A stretch of DNA of 64,000 nucleotides from Saprospirales bacterium GYS_P2D (GTDB lineage Bacteria; Bacteroidota; Bacteroidia; Chitinophagales; Saprospiraceae). The notes beneath the pieces are model-generated. The model saw nothing but the letters and a program-made list of their open reading frames with translations. It was not told the origin of the DNA and ran no database searches. Position 1 is the first letter of the stretch, and each line of letters opens with the position of its first letter. The DNA lies in contig WUUP01000003.1 in assembly GCA_009833045.1 (NCBI GenBank), forward strand, positions 124,001 to 188,000, written 5' to 3'. The translations under genes and the position numbers were made by a program. Positions 16,212 through 25,025 of this stretch are shown piece after piece.

Positions 16212-17324
16212 TAAACCCAAAATCATTATCCCCCATTGGCTCAATGTTGGAATTGGTGCAGATGGTGCAGATGCTGGAGCATTTATTTTAGGATTTCTAT
16301 AAAACATTGTTCCATTAAAGGCATCGGAGTACCCATCATTGTCTAAATCGCCAAAGACATTTAGCTCATCAGGCAAACCAAATAATTCACTGCCTGCATC
16401 TACAAAATTGGAACTAGTAGCAGAACCTGTATTCCATAGGAATTTATCATCTGCAGAATTATTAAAATTATTCAAGAAGACATCTAAATCTCCATCCCCG
16501 TCCACATCCGCAAAGTTAGGTTGTCCAGAGGATGGAAAACCAGCAGGGCTTGTCTCCTTGACAAAAACGGGGTTCGTGACGGAACCGGTGTTTCTAAAAA
16601 AATCCAGAAAATCAGAAGTAAAGGTACTTTTAGAACCAACAAAGGCATCTAAATCTCCATCTCCATCTATATCTGCAAATGTTAATTCTCCAACATCAAA
16701 TAAACCTCCCAATACCTCCAACCCAAATGGTTTACCAGTAATTTCAGAGGTAAAAGCACCTCCTGTGTTCCTTAAAAATTCAATATTTTCAGTAGTATTA
16801 AAAGTTCTAAAAGCATCAACATCTCCATCTCCATCAATATCATGAAAAACCATTTTTTGATGCACTACGGCTGTTATTCCAAATGGATTTGTACCTCCTT
16901 CTTGAACAAAACTAGGAGCAGTTGGAGTACCTGTATTTCTAAAAAATTGAGTTTCCCCTGTTGAAGGAGTTGTTACAAAAAAATCCAAGTCTCCATCATT
17001 ATCAAAATCCACAAACTGAGTAGGTGCAACGGTTACACCAAAGAGGTTGGTGCCTTCTTTAGTGAAAGTTTGGGCTTGTAAGCCTTCATTTGGAGCAGAT
17101 GCTAGGATAATAGAAGTCAACCCAGTAGCTAAACTTCCTTGTGTAATTTTATTCAGTTGACTATAACTTCTATTAAATCTTCTGACTAACTGGTGTTGTT
17201 TTTTCAAGGATAAGGCATAAAATTTTCCAGTTAACATTAATTTTCCAAGTCGCTTTTTAAGCTGTTGGAATTTTTTTATAGTTGACTTATCCGAAACAAT
17301 AGAAGAATTAATGGGGTTTTTCAT
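16146..17324 (-). CDS. FG-GAP/VCBS-repeat protein with IPTL-CTERM sorting signal
   Basis: This 392-residue surface-type protein has an N-terminal basic stretch before a weak export signal (about 60-80, ending GLQAQ). Repeated calcium-binding-like motifs follow: DFDNDGDLDFF, DIDGDGDVDAF, DIDGDGDLDAF, DVDGDGDLDVF and DLDNDGYSDAF. These are typical of integrin-like FG-GAP/VCBS propellers. The C-terminus from residue 358 is IPTLSQWG, a hydrophobic helix and a basic tail, i.e. the IPTL-CTERM signal processed by exosortase H in known systems. No exosortase gene is in the window. The GNAT gene ends 9 bp upstream on the same strand, so both probably share a transcript. Codon use is A+T-rich. Confidence 0.82.
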   Translation of the reverse strand: MKNPINSSIVSDKSTIKKFQQLKKRLGKLMLTGKFYALSLKKQHQLVRRFNRSYSQLNKITQGSLATGLTSIILASAPNEGLQAQTFTKEGTNLFGVTVAPTQFVDFDNDGDLDFFVTTPSTGETQFFRNTGTPTAPSFVQEGGTNPFGITAVVHQKMVFHDIDGDGDVDAFRTFNTTENIEFLRNTGGAFTSEITGKPFGLEVLGGLFDVGELTFADIDGDGDLDAFVGSKSTFTSDFLDFFRNTGSVTNPVFVKETSPAGFPSSGQPNFADVDGDGDLDVFLNNFNNSADDKFLWNTGSATSSNFVDAGSELFGLPDELNVFGDLDNDGYSDAFNGTMFYRNPKINAPASAPSAPIPTLSQWGIMILGLLIMILGVFYIRTKEFLLVEKR

Positions 17325-17333
17325 TGTTGTTAG

Positions 17334-18314
17334 TTACTTGATATTTTTTATAAATTTCTTTTGTTCAGAAATATTCGCTCCCGCTGGCACGAAATACCTT
17401 TTTGCAAAAGCATACATTTTTTTATTATTGGGCTGTATCATAAAATTAAACTGCCCTCGATTATCGTGGCGTCTTAAAAATTCGGCAAAAAGTGCAGGAC
17501 CTGCGCCTCTATGTTCAGGCAATAAAAATACTGTTGTAATTTGCCATAAATCTTTCCTTAATTGATGATTGAGCATCCAGCCGATAATCAAACCGTCTTT
17601 TTTTACAATAAAACTGGTCTGCTCGTCCAAAAGAGTAGGAAGCTGAAAAGGGTCGAGTGCTAAAGGAATTTTATGCTGCCATTTGCCCTGATATAAATCA
17701 TTCTTTAACAAATGAAAGTTGGCTGCATTGGCTGTTAAAAATTCATAAGGACAATTCTTGCTAGCTTTTTGAAACCATTGAGTTTGTTGCTGTAGTAGTG
17801 GATTTGTGACAATTCCGTAATACATTAAAGGCGGCTGCGATTGCCAATGATTGGATACCAGCATTTGTTCCCAAATATTGGCTTTTTTCCAGTAGGTCCT
17901 AAATAGGACAGAAAGGCGCTGGTATTGCCCTTTTTTTGCCATTTCTTCAATGACCTTCAGTAGCATTTGACCTATGCCTTCTTGTCTATAGCTAGGCAAA
18001 ATGTTAAAACATTCGATAATGCAGTTCTCTATATTTTGATGATTCAAAATAGCAGAACCGATAAATCTGTTATTCTCTAGAGCAAAAACAGCGGTAAAAG
18101 AACCCGAAAGATTAGCTAATTGAGCATGCTTACTCAATCTAGGAAAAGTAAACCTATCCAAATATTGCACTAACAAGCTAAGGTCTCCCGTGAAATAGGA
18201 AAAGGTAAATTCTTTTAACTGACTAAATACTACCCCATGCTCCAAAATGAGTTGGCTCAATTTATTTTGATGCACTGCATCTTCAAATCTAATGGTCGTA
18301 GTTTCAGGCATCAA
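17334..18314 (-). CDS. Tandem GNAT-domain N-acetyltransferase
   Basis: This 326-residue protein carries two GNAT-like halves. The first has SYRQEGIGQMLLKVIEEMA (motif A, pyrophosphate loop QEGIGQ) at about 110-130. The second has LLPEHRGAGPALFAEFLRRH near residue 270, a degenerate motif A. Such double-GNAT proteins often keep one active domain. The substrate is unknown. It is the first gene of a two-gene operon with the IPTL-CTERM protein (9-bp gap). Codon use matches the A+T-rich island. Confidence 0.72.
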   Translation of the reverse strand: MMPETTTIRFEDAVHQNKLSQLILEHGVVFSQLKEFTFSYFTGDLSLLVQYLDRFTFPRLSKHAQLANLSGSFTAVFALENNRFIGSAILNHQNIENCIIECFNILPSYRQEGIGQMLLKVIEEMAKKGQYQRLSVLFRTYWKKANIWEQMLVSNHWQSQPPLMYYGIVTNPLLQQQTQWFQKASKNCPYEFLTANAANFHLLKNDLYQGKWQHKIPLALDPFQLPTLLDEQTSFIVKKDGLIIGWMLNHQLRKDLWQITTVFLLPEHRGAGPALFAEFLRRHDNRGQFNFMIQPNNKKMYAFAKRYFVPAGANISEQKKFIKNIK

Positions 18315-18884
18315 AAATTTATTAAATTGTTGTGATGTGCTGTTTTAAAAAAAGAAAAGGCAAATAGCAACAGTTATAATTATTTTAGATAGATTTTTCC
18401 TGGTTTTTCAAAAAATATTAGATAATCATCACAACAAAAAATACAACAGATAATTTATACTTAAGTCTGAATTAAAAATGTAAATCGGTGGGTTTAAAAA
18501 GAGTGTTGATTACTTGATGCGATGAATATAGAGCCATTCTATGAATAAAGGCATTTTATTTACAAATCTTTTATGGTGAAAACCCTCGTTATATTCCCCA
18601 AAATATTTTCTAAATAATGATTGCACAACAGACTATGTATATTTCGGTATTAATATCCTTAGTTCAGCGTAGTCTATCACCTGCGCTGCAGTGTCTGTAA
18701 AATTATGTTTCGCCTATCTACTGAATGCCACACTTGAGACTCATTAATCGAGCCTCCGTGACTTCAGACCACATCTAAATACTGAGCCGACAATTCTTAT
18801 CTGAAATTCTGAAATTGCAAAATTCAGATCCTAAAATCTCCCAAATCCATAAAACAATACACCAACCACAGCTGCTAAAACCAC
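18315..18884. other. Intergenic region, about 570 bp
   Basis: This A+T-rich tract between divergent genes marks the right edge of the island, since composition returns to normal by about 18.85 kb. The only structure I see is an imperfect palindrome near 18799-18829 (ATCTGAA with TTCAGAT). No open frame, RNA gene or repeat shared with other parts of the window was found. Confidence 0.4.
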
Positions 18885-18892
18885 TATCTTTG
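18885..18892 (+). promoter_or_regulatory. Bacteroidota -7 element of the rluF-like gene
   Basis: TATCTTTG matches TAnnTTTG exactly and ends 16 bp before the ATG at 18909, implying a very short leader. No convincing -33 TTTG is seen. Confidence 0.5.
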
Positions 18893-18908
18893 CAGCGAAT
18901 AAGCATAG

Positions 18909-19637
18909 ATGAAAAGACAAAAGTCCAAACCACAGAAAGACGACGATTCGATCAGCCTCAATAAGTATATCAGCAGTCAAGGGATCTGCTCTCGACGTAC
19001 TGCCGATCAGTGGATAGAGGCAGGACGAGTACAGCTCAATGGAAAGACCGCTCGCAAGGGTAATCGGGTCTATCCTGGGGATACGGTCATCGTGGATGGA
19101 CAGCGCCTCCGTCGTAAGAAAAAGACGGTCTACATCATGCTGTACAAGGAGAAAGGCATCACCTGTACCACCGATCAGCGGGACCCGACTAATATCGTGG
19201 ACTATGTCAACTTCAAGGAGCGGATATTCCCGATAGGACGACTGGACAAGGACTCTACAGGTCTGATCCTCATGACTAATGATGGCGACATCGTCAACAA
19301 GATTCTCCGTAAGGAAAATAAACATGAGAAAGAGTATATCGTCTCTGTGGACCGACCGATCGATGATGAGTTCGTCCGTAGGATGTCACGGCCGATACCG
19401 ATCCTCGGCACTAAGACACTCCCCTGTAAGGTGACTAAGATCGGCACGAATACATTCAAAATCATACTCACTCAGGGGCTCAATCGCCAGATCCGTCGTA
19501 TGACCGAATACTGCGGCTATCGAGTCATCGGCCTCAAGCGTGTACGCATCATGCACCTCAAGCTGAAGAATCTCAAGCCTGGCCAGTTCAGATATCTCAC
19601 AGACGAGGAGTTGGAGCAGCTCATGAAGAATATTTAA
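18909..19637 (+). CDS. rluF: 23S rRNA pseudouridine synthase, RluF/RsuA family
   Basis: This 242-residue enzyme isomerises a specific uridine of 23S rRNA (E. coli RluF acts at U2604). A basic tail precedes an S4 RNA-binding domain (LNKYISSQGICSRRTADQWI, about 17-36). The catalytic domain has GRLDKDSTGLIL with catalytic Asp113, and later LTQGLNRQIRRM, the conserved C-terminal motif. The S4 domain and overall sequence favour RluF/RluB over RluA/C. The exact target uridine is inferred. A TATCTTTG element lies just upstream. Confidence 0.88.
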   Translation: MKRQKSKPQKDDDSISLNKYISSQGICSRRTADQWIEAGRVQLNGKTARKGNRVYPGDTVIVDGQRLRRKKKTVYIMLYKEKGITCTTDQRDPTNIVDYVNFKERIFPIGRLDKDSTGLILMTNDGDIVNKILRKENKHEKEYIVSVDRPIDDEFVRRMSRPIPILGTKTLPCKVTKIGTNTFKIILTQGLNRQIRRMTEYCGYRVIGLKRVRIMHLKLKNLKPGQFRYLTDEELEQLMKNI

Positions 19638-19724
19638 ACTCTCTATAAACACGGCTCTACCCTAATCAAAGGTCTATCAGAGCAGGAGTCATCGTATCTT
19701 AGCACACCACCAAAATGAGTAGCT

Positions 19725-20741
19725 ATGACACGCACATTATCACTCCGTCATGCACTATTGACACTTCCCGTTTTATTGATCCTATCGATCTATGCCTTCA
19801 TACAGACGAGCTACTATCAGGCTCATGCTGAGCAGCTGGTGCTGCCTATTACGATTGATCTGATACTGACAGTACCGATCGTGTACTTCCTGACGATACG
19901 TCGCCATCCACAGATACCCAGATATACCGTGATCTCCTGCTTCGTGATCTGTGTGCTCATCGCCAGCCTGATCATGCCCAGTAGTGATCAGGATCTACTC
20001 AGGGTAGTGCGATCTACGCTGATCCCAGTGATCGAGCTATCTGTACTCGGCGTCATCATCTATAAGTCTCGACAGTTGATCCGGAGCTATCGGGAGCAGG
20101 GTCGACGAGCAGATTTTCATGAGATGATCACCTTAGCCTGCCAGTCTGTACTCCCTGCTCGAGCAGCGGGCCTCCTGGCTACAGAGCTATCAGTGATCTA
20201 CTATCTACTACGCTCACCGAGCTCTCCTGTACCAAGAGAAGAGCAGTACAGCTACTATCAGAAAAACGGCATCAAGGCTACCCTGATCGTCTTTATCTTC
20301 TTGATAGCTATAGAGACGGGAGCTTTACACTTTTTATTAGCCGGCTGGAGCCCTGTAGTTGCTTGGATCCTCACCATCCTGAGCATCTATACCGGGCTAC
20401 AGATCATAGCGCTTCTAAGATCGATCCGAGCGATGCCGATCTATATTGACCGAGAGCAGGAGACTTTAGAGCTGAGATATGGATTTTTCTCACGAGTATC
20501 TGTGCCACTACCGGAGATAGAGAGCATCACCGCCTATCGACGATCCATCGATGAGGAAGAGGATATCGTACACTTCTCTCCTCTCGGCGGACTCAGCTCG
20601 CACAATATCCTACTGACTCTACAGAGCCCTGCGACAATCAGTCGCATCTACGGCATGCGGACCGAGACCAGCGCCATGACGCTATGGATAGATCAAAAAG
20701 AAAAATTCATCAATGAGATGGAGGAGCTTATCGCTGGGTGA
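19725..20741 (+). CDS. Hypothetical multi-spanning membrane protein
   Basis: This 338-residue protein is not recognised. Hydrophobic segments lie at about 10-27, 40-58, 65-85 and 98-115, then 190-212 and 215-232. The last 100 residues are soluble. They contain IYIDREQETLELRYGFFSRV followed by VPLPEIESI, a strand pattern like the bacterial PH domains found after membrane helices. This comparison is tentative. A TATCTTAG near 19696 may be its -7 element. A long hairpin after the stop serves as terminator. Confidence 0.7.
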   Translation: MTRTLSLRHALLTLPVLLILSIYAFIQTSYYQAHAEQLVLPITIDLILTVPIVYFLTIRRHPQIPRYTVISCFVICVLIASLIMPSSDQDLLRVVRSTLIPVIELSVLGVIIYKSRQLIRSYREQGRRADFHEMITLACQSVLPARAAGLLATELSVIYYLLRSPSSPVPREEQYSYYQKNGIKATLIVFIFLIAIETGALHFLLAGWSPVVAWILTILSIYTGLQIIALLRSIRAMPIYIDREQETLELRYGFFSRVSVPLPEIESITAYRRSIDEEEDIVHFSPLGGLSSHNILLTLQSPATISRIYGMRTETSAMTLWIDQKEKFINEMEELIAG

Positions 20742-20766
20742 TCAGAGATGAGCTGATGATATAATG

Positions 20767-20803
20767 AAAGAGGGAGCGCTTGATGATCAAGTGCTCCCTC
20801 TTT
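20767..20803. terminator. Bidirectional terminator between convergent genes
   Basis: An 18-bp stem with one G-T wobble (20767-20784 with 20786-20803) is flanked by AAAG and CTTTT ends. It therefore has a T-tract on either strand. It separates the membrane protein gene (plus) from menB (minus). Confidence 0.85.
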
Positions 20804-20825
20804 TAGTTGATTTTTTCTATTGCCC

Positions 20826-21671
20826 TTACGGGAATTTTGGGAAGTCATCCCAGTTTGGCTTTCGCTTCTCGAGGAAGGCATTACGACCTTCGGCAGCCTC
20901 GTCAGTCATGTATCCGAGACGAGTTGCCTCCCCGGCGAATATCTGCTGGCCTACGAGCCCATCATCGATGAGATTCATGGAGAACTTTAGCATTTTAATC
21001 GCAGTCGGGCTCTTGCCGAGTATCTCTTGGGCCCATTGGTAGGCAGTATCTTCGAGCTGATCATGAGGGATGACCGCATTGACCATACCCATCTCATAGG
21101 CCTCCTGAGCAGAGTAATTGCGCCCGAGGAAGAAGATCTCCCTGGCTCGCTTTTGCCCCACTTGACGTGCTAAGTAGGCAGATCCATATCCACCATCATA
21201 GCTCGCTACATCGGCATCTGTCTGCTTAAATATGGCATGCTCCTCACTCGCCAGTGTCAGATCGCACACTACGTGTAGGCTATGTCCTCCTCCGACGGCC
21301 CAGCCTGGCACGACGCAGATCACCGCCTTATTCATGAATCGGATCATGCGCTGTACCTCCAAGATGTGGAGTCGGCTACCACCTTTCGTTGTACCCTCAT
21401 AGCCTCGCTTACCTCGTACACGCTGATCTCCTCCAGAGCAAAATGCCCATCCACCATCCTTGGGCGACGGCCCTTCTCCAGAAAGCAATACCACACCTAT
21501 CGAAGTGTCAAATCTCGCATCCTCAAATGCGTCTAACAACTCATCTACCGTCTCAGGACGGAAGGCATTGCGCACTTCAGGCCGATTGAAAGCGATACGG
21601 GCCACACCTTTACACTTCTTATAGGTGATGTCTTTATATTCTTTGGCGATCTGCCAGTCTATCTTGCTCAT
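20826..21671 (-). CDS. menB: 1,4-dihydroxy-2-naphthoyl-CoA synthase
   Basis: This 281-residue crotonase-fold enzyme closes the second ring of the menaquinone naphthoquinone nucleus from o-succinylbenzoyl-CoA. The oxyanion-hole and active-site stretches are all present: FCSGGDQRVRG, VPGWAVGGGHSLHVVCDLTL, and ASYDGGYGSAYLARQVG with the catalytic tyrosine region. Length is normal for MenB. No other men gene lies in the window. Menaquinone would be the respiratory quinone, as usual in Bacteroidota. Confidence 0.97.
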   Translation of the reverse strand: MSKIDWQIAKEYKDITYKKCKGVARIAFNRPEVRNAFRPETVDELLDAFEDARFDTSIGVVLLSGEGPSPKDGGWAFCSGGDQRVRGKRGYEGTTKGGSRLHILEVQRMIRFMNKAVICVVPGWAVGGGHSLHVVCDLTLASEEHAIFKQTDADVASYDGGYGSAYLARQVGQKRAREIFFLGRNYSAQEAYEMGMVNAVIPHDQLEDTAYQWAQEILGKSPTAIKMLKFSMNLIDDGLVGQQIFAGEATRLGYMTDEAAEGRNAFLEKRKPNWDDFPKFP

Positions 21672-21743
21672 ATTCTTCTTATTAGTATTTATGACTCGCT
21701 AAGGTAACAGATCAATGTGTCAAGAAGATGAGAAATAGGGGCA

Positions 21744-21773
21744 AAAAGATAGGCCCGCCTTGGGAGGCGGGCC
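21744..21773 (-). terminator. Terminator downstream of the CBS-domain gene
   Basis: A perfect nine-base stem (21752-21760 with 21765-21773), G+C-rich with loop TGGG, is followed on the minus strand by TCTTTTTG. On the plus strand CTTTTTC also follows, so it could act both ways. It lies about 195 bp past the CBS stop and 80 bp upstream of menB. Confidence 0.7.
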
Positions 21774-21967
21774 CTTTTTCATACGACCCTATTATAGGTT
21801 TCTTTAGAATAGTTTTGCTCCGCCGACTCACAGATTTAATATGGATTAACTCAGTAAAATACCTCCATCGAGTCAGCTACGCAGCCTACGGAAAAGAGTC
21901 ATAAGAATCTCATAATCAAATAATAATAGTTAGAAAGTTAGCTTTTAATATTCTTTATTCATATTCG

Positions 21968-22420
21968 CTACGCAGGCACACGAGCCTTCCAGGTAGATGG
22001 CACATGTTTCACTTTGGGCTTTCTTTTGACGATAGCCTTGAGTACATCTCTCCTACTGATCTGCCCGACTAATACGCCCTGATCCAATATTGGAAATCGT
22101 CGATATGGCGAATTAGTAAATTCATAGGCTGCCTCAACGATAGTGGTACTCGCAGGTAAGAACTTGATATTTCTCGACATATAGTCACTGACAGTACCAG
22201 TACCACCAGGGCGCTGATTGTACGGTCCATCCATGAGCAGTCTGATACAGTCTTTCTCTGAGAGCATTCCTACGAGCTTGCCGGAGTCATCGACTACAGG
22301 AGCTCCTGATATCTGATTGGACAGGAGTGTCTGGGTAGCATACTGGATATCGTCATCTGGACTGAAAGTGATGAGCTTGATGGACATATAGTCCGTTACG
22401 GATTCTATTTGGTGGGTCAT
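21968..22420 (-). CDS. CBS-domain pair protein
   Basis: This 150-residue protein consists of two CBS motifs. The first is about residues 10-65, with GAPVVDDSGKLVGMLSEKDC. The second is about 80-135, with RFPILDQGVLVGQISRRDVL. Together they form one Bateman module, which typically binds adenine nucleotides. A short basic tail follows. There is no attached enzyme domain, so it probably regulates another protein. The partner is not identifiable from the neighbours. Confidence 0.88.
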   Translation of the reverse strand: MTHQIESVTDYMSIKLITFSPDDDIQYATQTLLSNQISGAPVVDDSGKLVGMLSEKDCIRLLMDGPYNQRPGGTGTVSDYMSRNIKFLPASTTIVEAAYEFTNSPYRRFPILDQGVLVGQISRRDVLKAIVKRKPKVKHVPSTWKARVPA

Positions 22421-22522
22421 AAAGAATAGGATTTTAAGATTACACTCTTGAATATATCACTTATTCTCAATTATGAAAACAAAACCTATTAATTATTTTG
22501 CATTAATCACCAATAGCAAAAT

Positions 22523-24346
22523 TTACTGATACCCCTTTGCTTGATAGTTAAATAATTCTGCGTATAGCTTATTATTCTCTAATAGCTCTTCATGCGACCC
22601 CAGCTCAAGGATACCTCCATCCTTCAGCACTAAGATCCTATCTGCCATCCTCACCGTGCTAAATCTGTGAGAGATCAGTACCGCAGTACGGCCCTCTGTC
22701 AGCTGTGCAAAACGCTCAAATGCCTCAAACTCCGCTCGAGCATCCAGTGCGGAAGTGGGCTCATCGAGTACGATCACCTGAGCATTCTTCATGTAGGCTC
22801 GAGCTAATGCGACCTTTTGCCATTGTCCTCCTGAGAGCTCTTTGCCATCGTGAAATCTCTTGCCCAGCGGCTGGTCATAGCCTTTCGGCAATGTCTCTAC
22901 TACCTGATCAGCGAGGGACTTTTCCGCAGCATACTCTACTCGTTTTTGATCCTCCAGCGCATCGATTTGTCCGATTGCTATGTTTTCCCTTGCGGTGAAA
23001 TAATACTTAACAAAATCCTGAAAGATCACACCAAACAATGACTGATACTCCTCAGATGAAAAAGACCAAATATCTCGACCGTCCAATAGTATACGTCCCT
23101 CTGTCGGTCGATACATACGGAGCAATAGCTTGACCAGCGTAGTTTTACCTGCTCCATTTTCGCCCACGAGCGCCAGCTTTTCCCCGGCTCGCAGTGTAAA
23201 ATTTATATCTCTCAGCACATATCGATCTGACTCCGGATATTGAAATGAGACATGCTCAAGTCGAAAGCCCTCCTCGATATCGGCTCCCGCCAGTGTAGCG
23301 GAAGCAGAGGCAGCGACAGGTGGCTCTTCATCCATGAAGTCAAAATAGTCCTTTAGGTAGAGTGCATTTTCAGTGATACGAGTAAATCTCGAAAACATAG
23401 CCTGTAGCTGATTGCGAATGCGCTGAAAAGATCCCGCCAAGAAGGTGAGTTCACCCACTGTCAGCACTCCTCCGACAGTCTTGATGATGATCGTCACATA
23501 GGCGCTATAGTAGGCCGCATCGCCTATCAGACTAAAGAAGCTACCCCATGCCGCTCGACGTACAGCCAGCGACTTATTAGCTCGATAATACTGATCGGCT
23601 AATCGGGCAAAACGATCCTTGAGAAAGCCCGACAGGTCAAATAGCTTGACCTCTTTAGCCGTGATGTCGCTCGCACCGATATAGCGCAGATAATCCAGCT
23701 CTCGCCTCTCTGTCGTCCAGCTCCGAGTCAGGGAGTAGCTCGCACTGCTAAATTTGATCTCATTAACAAAACTCGGGATGATCGCCACCACCAAAATCAA
23801 GAGTAGTACCGGATATATAAACACCAAACCTGCGATCAAAGAGCCGACAGTAATCAGATCCTGCACCTGTCCTAAGACAGATGACATCAGGGTCACCCGA
23901 TTATTCGTCTGTCGTCGTGCCCGCTCGAGCTTATCGTAGAAGGTCGCATCTTCCAGTTGGCTGAGCTCTATTTTGGCAGACTTAACTATTAGGTCGACGC
24001 TCGACTTATTGCTATAGAGATCTCCGAGGAGCCCATCTGTGAGATCGATGGCACGGCCTATCAGATTGGAGCACACGGCCAACGCCAGCTCTATCCCTAC
24101 ATAGATCCATAGCGGAGTAAGGTCCTCTACCCCTGTCTTCTGATACTCGATGATCGTATCGATGATGAGCTTACCCACCCAGAGCATTGATATCGGGATG
24201 ACCGACTTGAGCAAACGGCAGATCACATTGATCACAAAAAGCATCGGACTCGCCTCATAGACTAATCCAAAAAATCGTGGGAGATACTTGAGCGCCGAGA
24301 CATTTGAGCGCCAGTTTATATTGTTCTTGTCCTTTATTCCTTTCAT
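22523..24346 (-). CDS. ABC transporter, fused permease/ATPase (exporter type)
   Basis: This 607-residue half-transporter has an N-terminal membrane domain (about 30-330, hydrophobic segments including LTVGELTFLAGSF) and a C-terminal ATPase. The Walker A is GENGAGKTT (about 395), the signature is ELSGGQWQK (about 502), and the Walker B with D-loop is VIVLDEPTSALD (about 522-533). The H-loop is ISHRFSTVRM. It would work as a homodimer exporting lipids, peptides or drugs. The membrane domain resembles the large divergent 'ABC transporter ATP-binding protein/permease' group rather than MsbA itself, and the substrate cannot be inferred. Confidence 0.9.
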   Translation of the reverse strand: MKGIKDKNNINWRSNVSALKYLPRFFGLVYEASPMLFVINVICRLLKSVIPISMLWVGKLIIDTIIEYQKTGVEDLTPLWIYVGIELALAVCSNLIGRAIDLTDGLLGDLYSNKSSVDLIVKSAKIELSQLEDATFYDKLERARRQTNNRVTLMSSVLGQVQDLITVGSLIAGLVFIYPVLLLILVVAIIPSFVNEIKFSSASYSLTRSWTTERRELDYLRYIGASDITAKEVKLFDLSGFLKDRFARLADQYYRANKSLAVRRAAWGSFFSLIGDAAYYSAYVTIIIKTVGGVLTVGELTFLAGSFQRIRNQLQAMFSRFTRITENALYLKDYFDFMDEEPPVAASASATLAGADIEEGFRLEHVSFQYPESDRYVLRDINFTLRAGEKLALVGENGAGKTTLVKLLLRMYRPTEGRILLDGRDIWSFSSEEYQSLFGVIFQDFVKYYFTARENIAIGQIDALEDQKRVEYAAEKSLADQVVETLPKGYDQPLGKRFHDGKELSGGQWQKVALARAYMKNAQVIVLDEPTSALDARAEFEAFERFAQLTEGRTAVLISHRFSTVRMADRILVLKDGGILELGSHEELLENNKLYAELFNYQAKGYQ

Positions 24347-24452
24347 GAGATGACATAACAGGAGGAGCTCGGATGAGGTTCCGAGGAAAGTATAAAGTCA
24401 GTCTTAATTAGCCTTTGAGAATGGATGTTATCTTATTCAACTCACCCTCGGT

Positions 24453-24473
24453 CCCTCTCTTCACAAGAGAGGG
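24453..24473. repeat. Perfect hairpin flanking the DUF559 gene, 3' side
   Basis: CCCTCTCTT (24453-24461) pairs perfectly with AAGAGAGGG (24465-24473) around a three-base loop, immediately after the DUF559 stop. Reading outward on the minus strand, AAGAGAGGGACCGAGGGTGAG resembles the outward sequence on the other side of the gene. Confidence 0.65.
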
Positions 24474-24476
24474 ATG

Positions 24477-24854
24477 TCATTTTTTCATTAGAACCTGCTC
24501 TAATATTTGCTCGACCTCCTCCCATCGATTAATGACCTGCTCGTTTGTAAATCTTAAGATTTTGAATCCTCGATTAGTTAGTATTTCAGTTCTCTCTTGA
24601 TCATACGCTTTCACATGAGGATCCTCATAATATTTGCCATCTATTTCTATTATCAGCTTCTTTTCATTACAATAAAAATCGGCTATGAAATAATTATTTC
24701 GATCGTCATACAGCTTGTACTCAATAGGAAATTGTCTGTTGAATTTCATTCCACACAGTCGTCTCCCTCGCAGCTTGCCCCAAACATATCGCTCTGCTGG
24801 GGTAGAATTTGCTCGTAGATTTCTTGCGAGTAATATTGCGTCTGTACGATTCAT
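24477..24854 (-). CDS. DUF559 family endonuclease-like protein
   Basis: This protein of about 125 residues belongs to the DUF559 family (Vsr/PD-(D/E)XK-like fold). Family markers are LRANSTPAERYVWGKLRGRR at the start, then FRRQ-like FNRQFPIEYKLYD, and the catalytic-type strand FIADFYCNEKKLIIEIDG (D..x..ExD). RTEILTNRGFKILRFTNEQV follows. The frame extends upstream to 24920, but those 22 residues are translated from the flanking repeat, so the ATG at 24854 is preferred. The gene lies between hairpin repeats and looks like a small mobile unit. Biochemical activity of the family is poorly known. Confidence 0.82.
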   Translation of the reverse strand: MNRTDAILLARNLRANSTPAERYVWGKLRGRRLCGMKFNRQFPIEYKLYDDRNNYFIADFYCNEKKLIIEIDGKYYEDPHVKAYDQERTEILTNRGFKILRFTNEQVINRWEEVEQILEQVLMKK

Positions 24855-24875
24855 ACTTATGAAAGTAATGATTAT

Positions 24876-24926
24876 CCCCTTCCTTTTGAAGGGAAGGGTC
24901 AGGGATGGGTAGAAACTCATCTACCT
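24876..24926. repeat. Hairpin repeats flanking the DUF559 gene, 5' side
   Basis: CCCTTCC (24877-24883) pairs with GGAAGGG (24892-24898). A second hairpin follows (GGTAGA with TCTACC, about 24908-24925). The outward-reading AAGGGAAGGGTCAGGGATGG is an imperfect inverted copy of the sequence beyond the 3' end of the gene. Confidence 0.5.
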
Positions 24927-25025
24927 CCCCCTTCACATACTACGCATACATCAATTCTTCTTTACTCAGTGATATGTTTCTGAGTACTTATCACTAATTT
25001 AACTAGCCAGAAAAAGCAAAACTAT

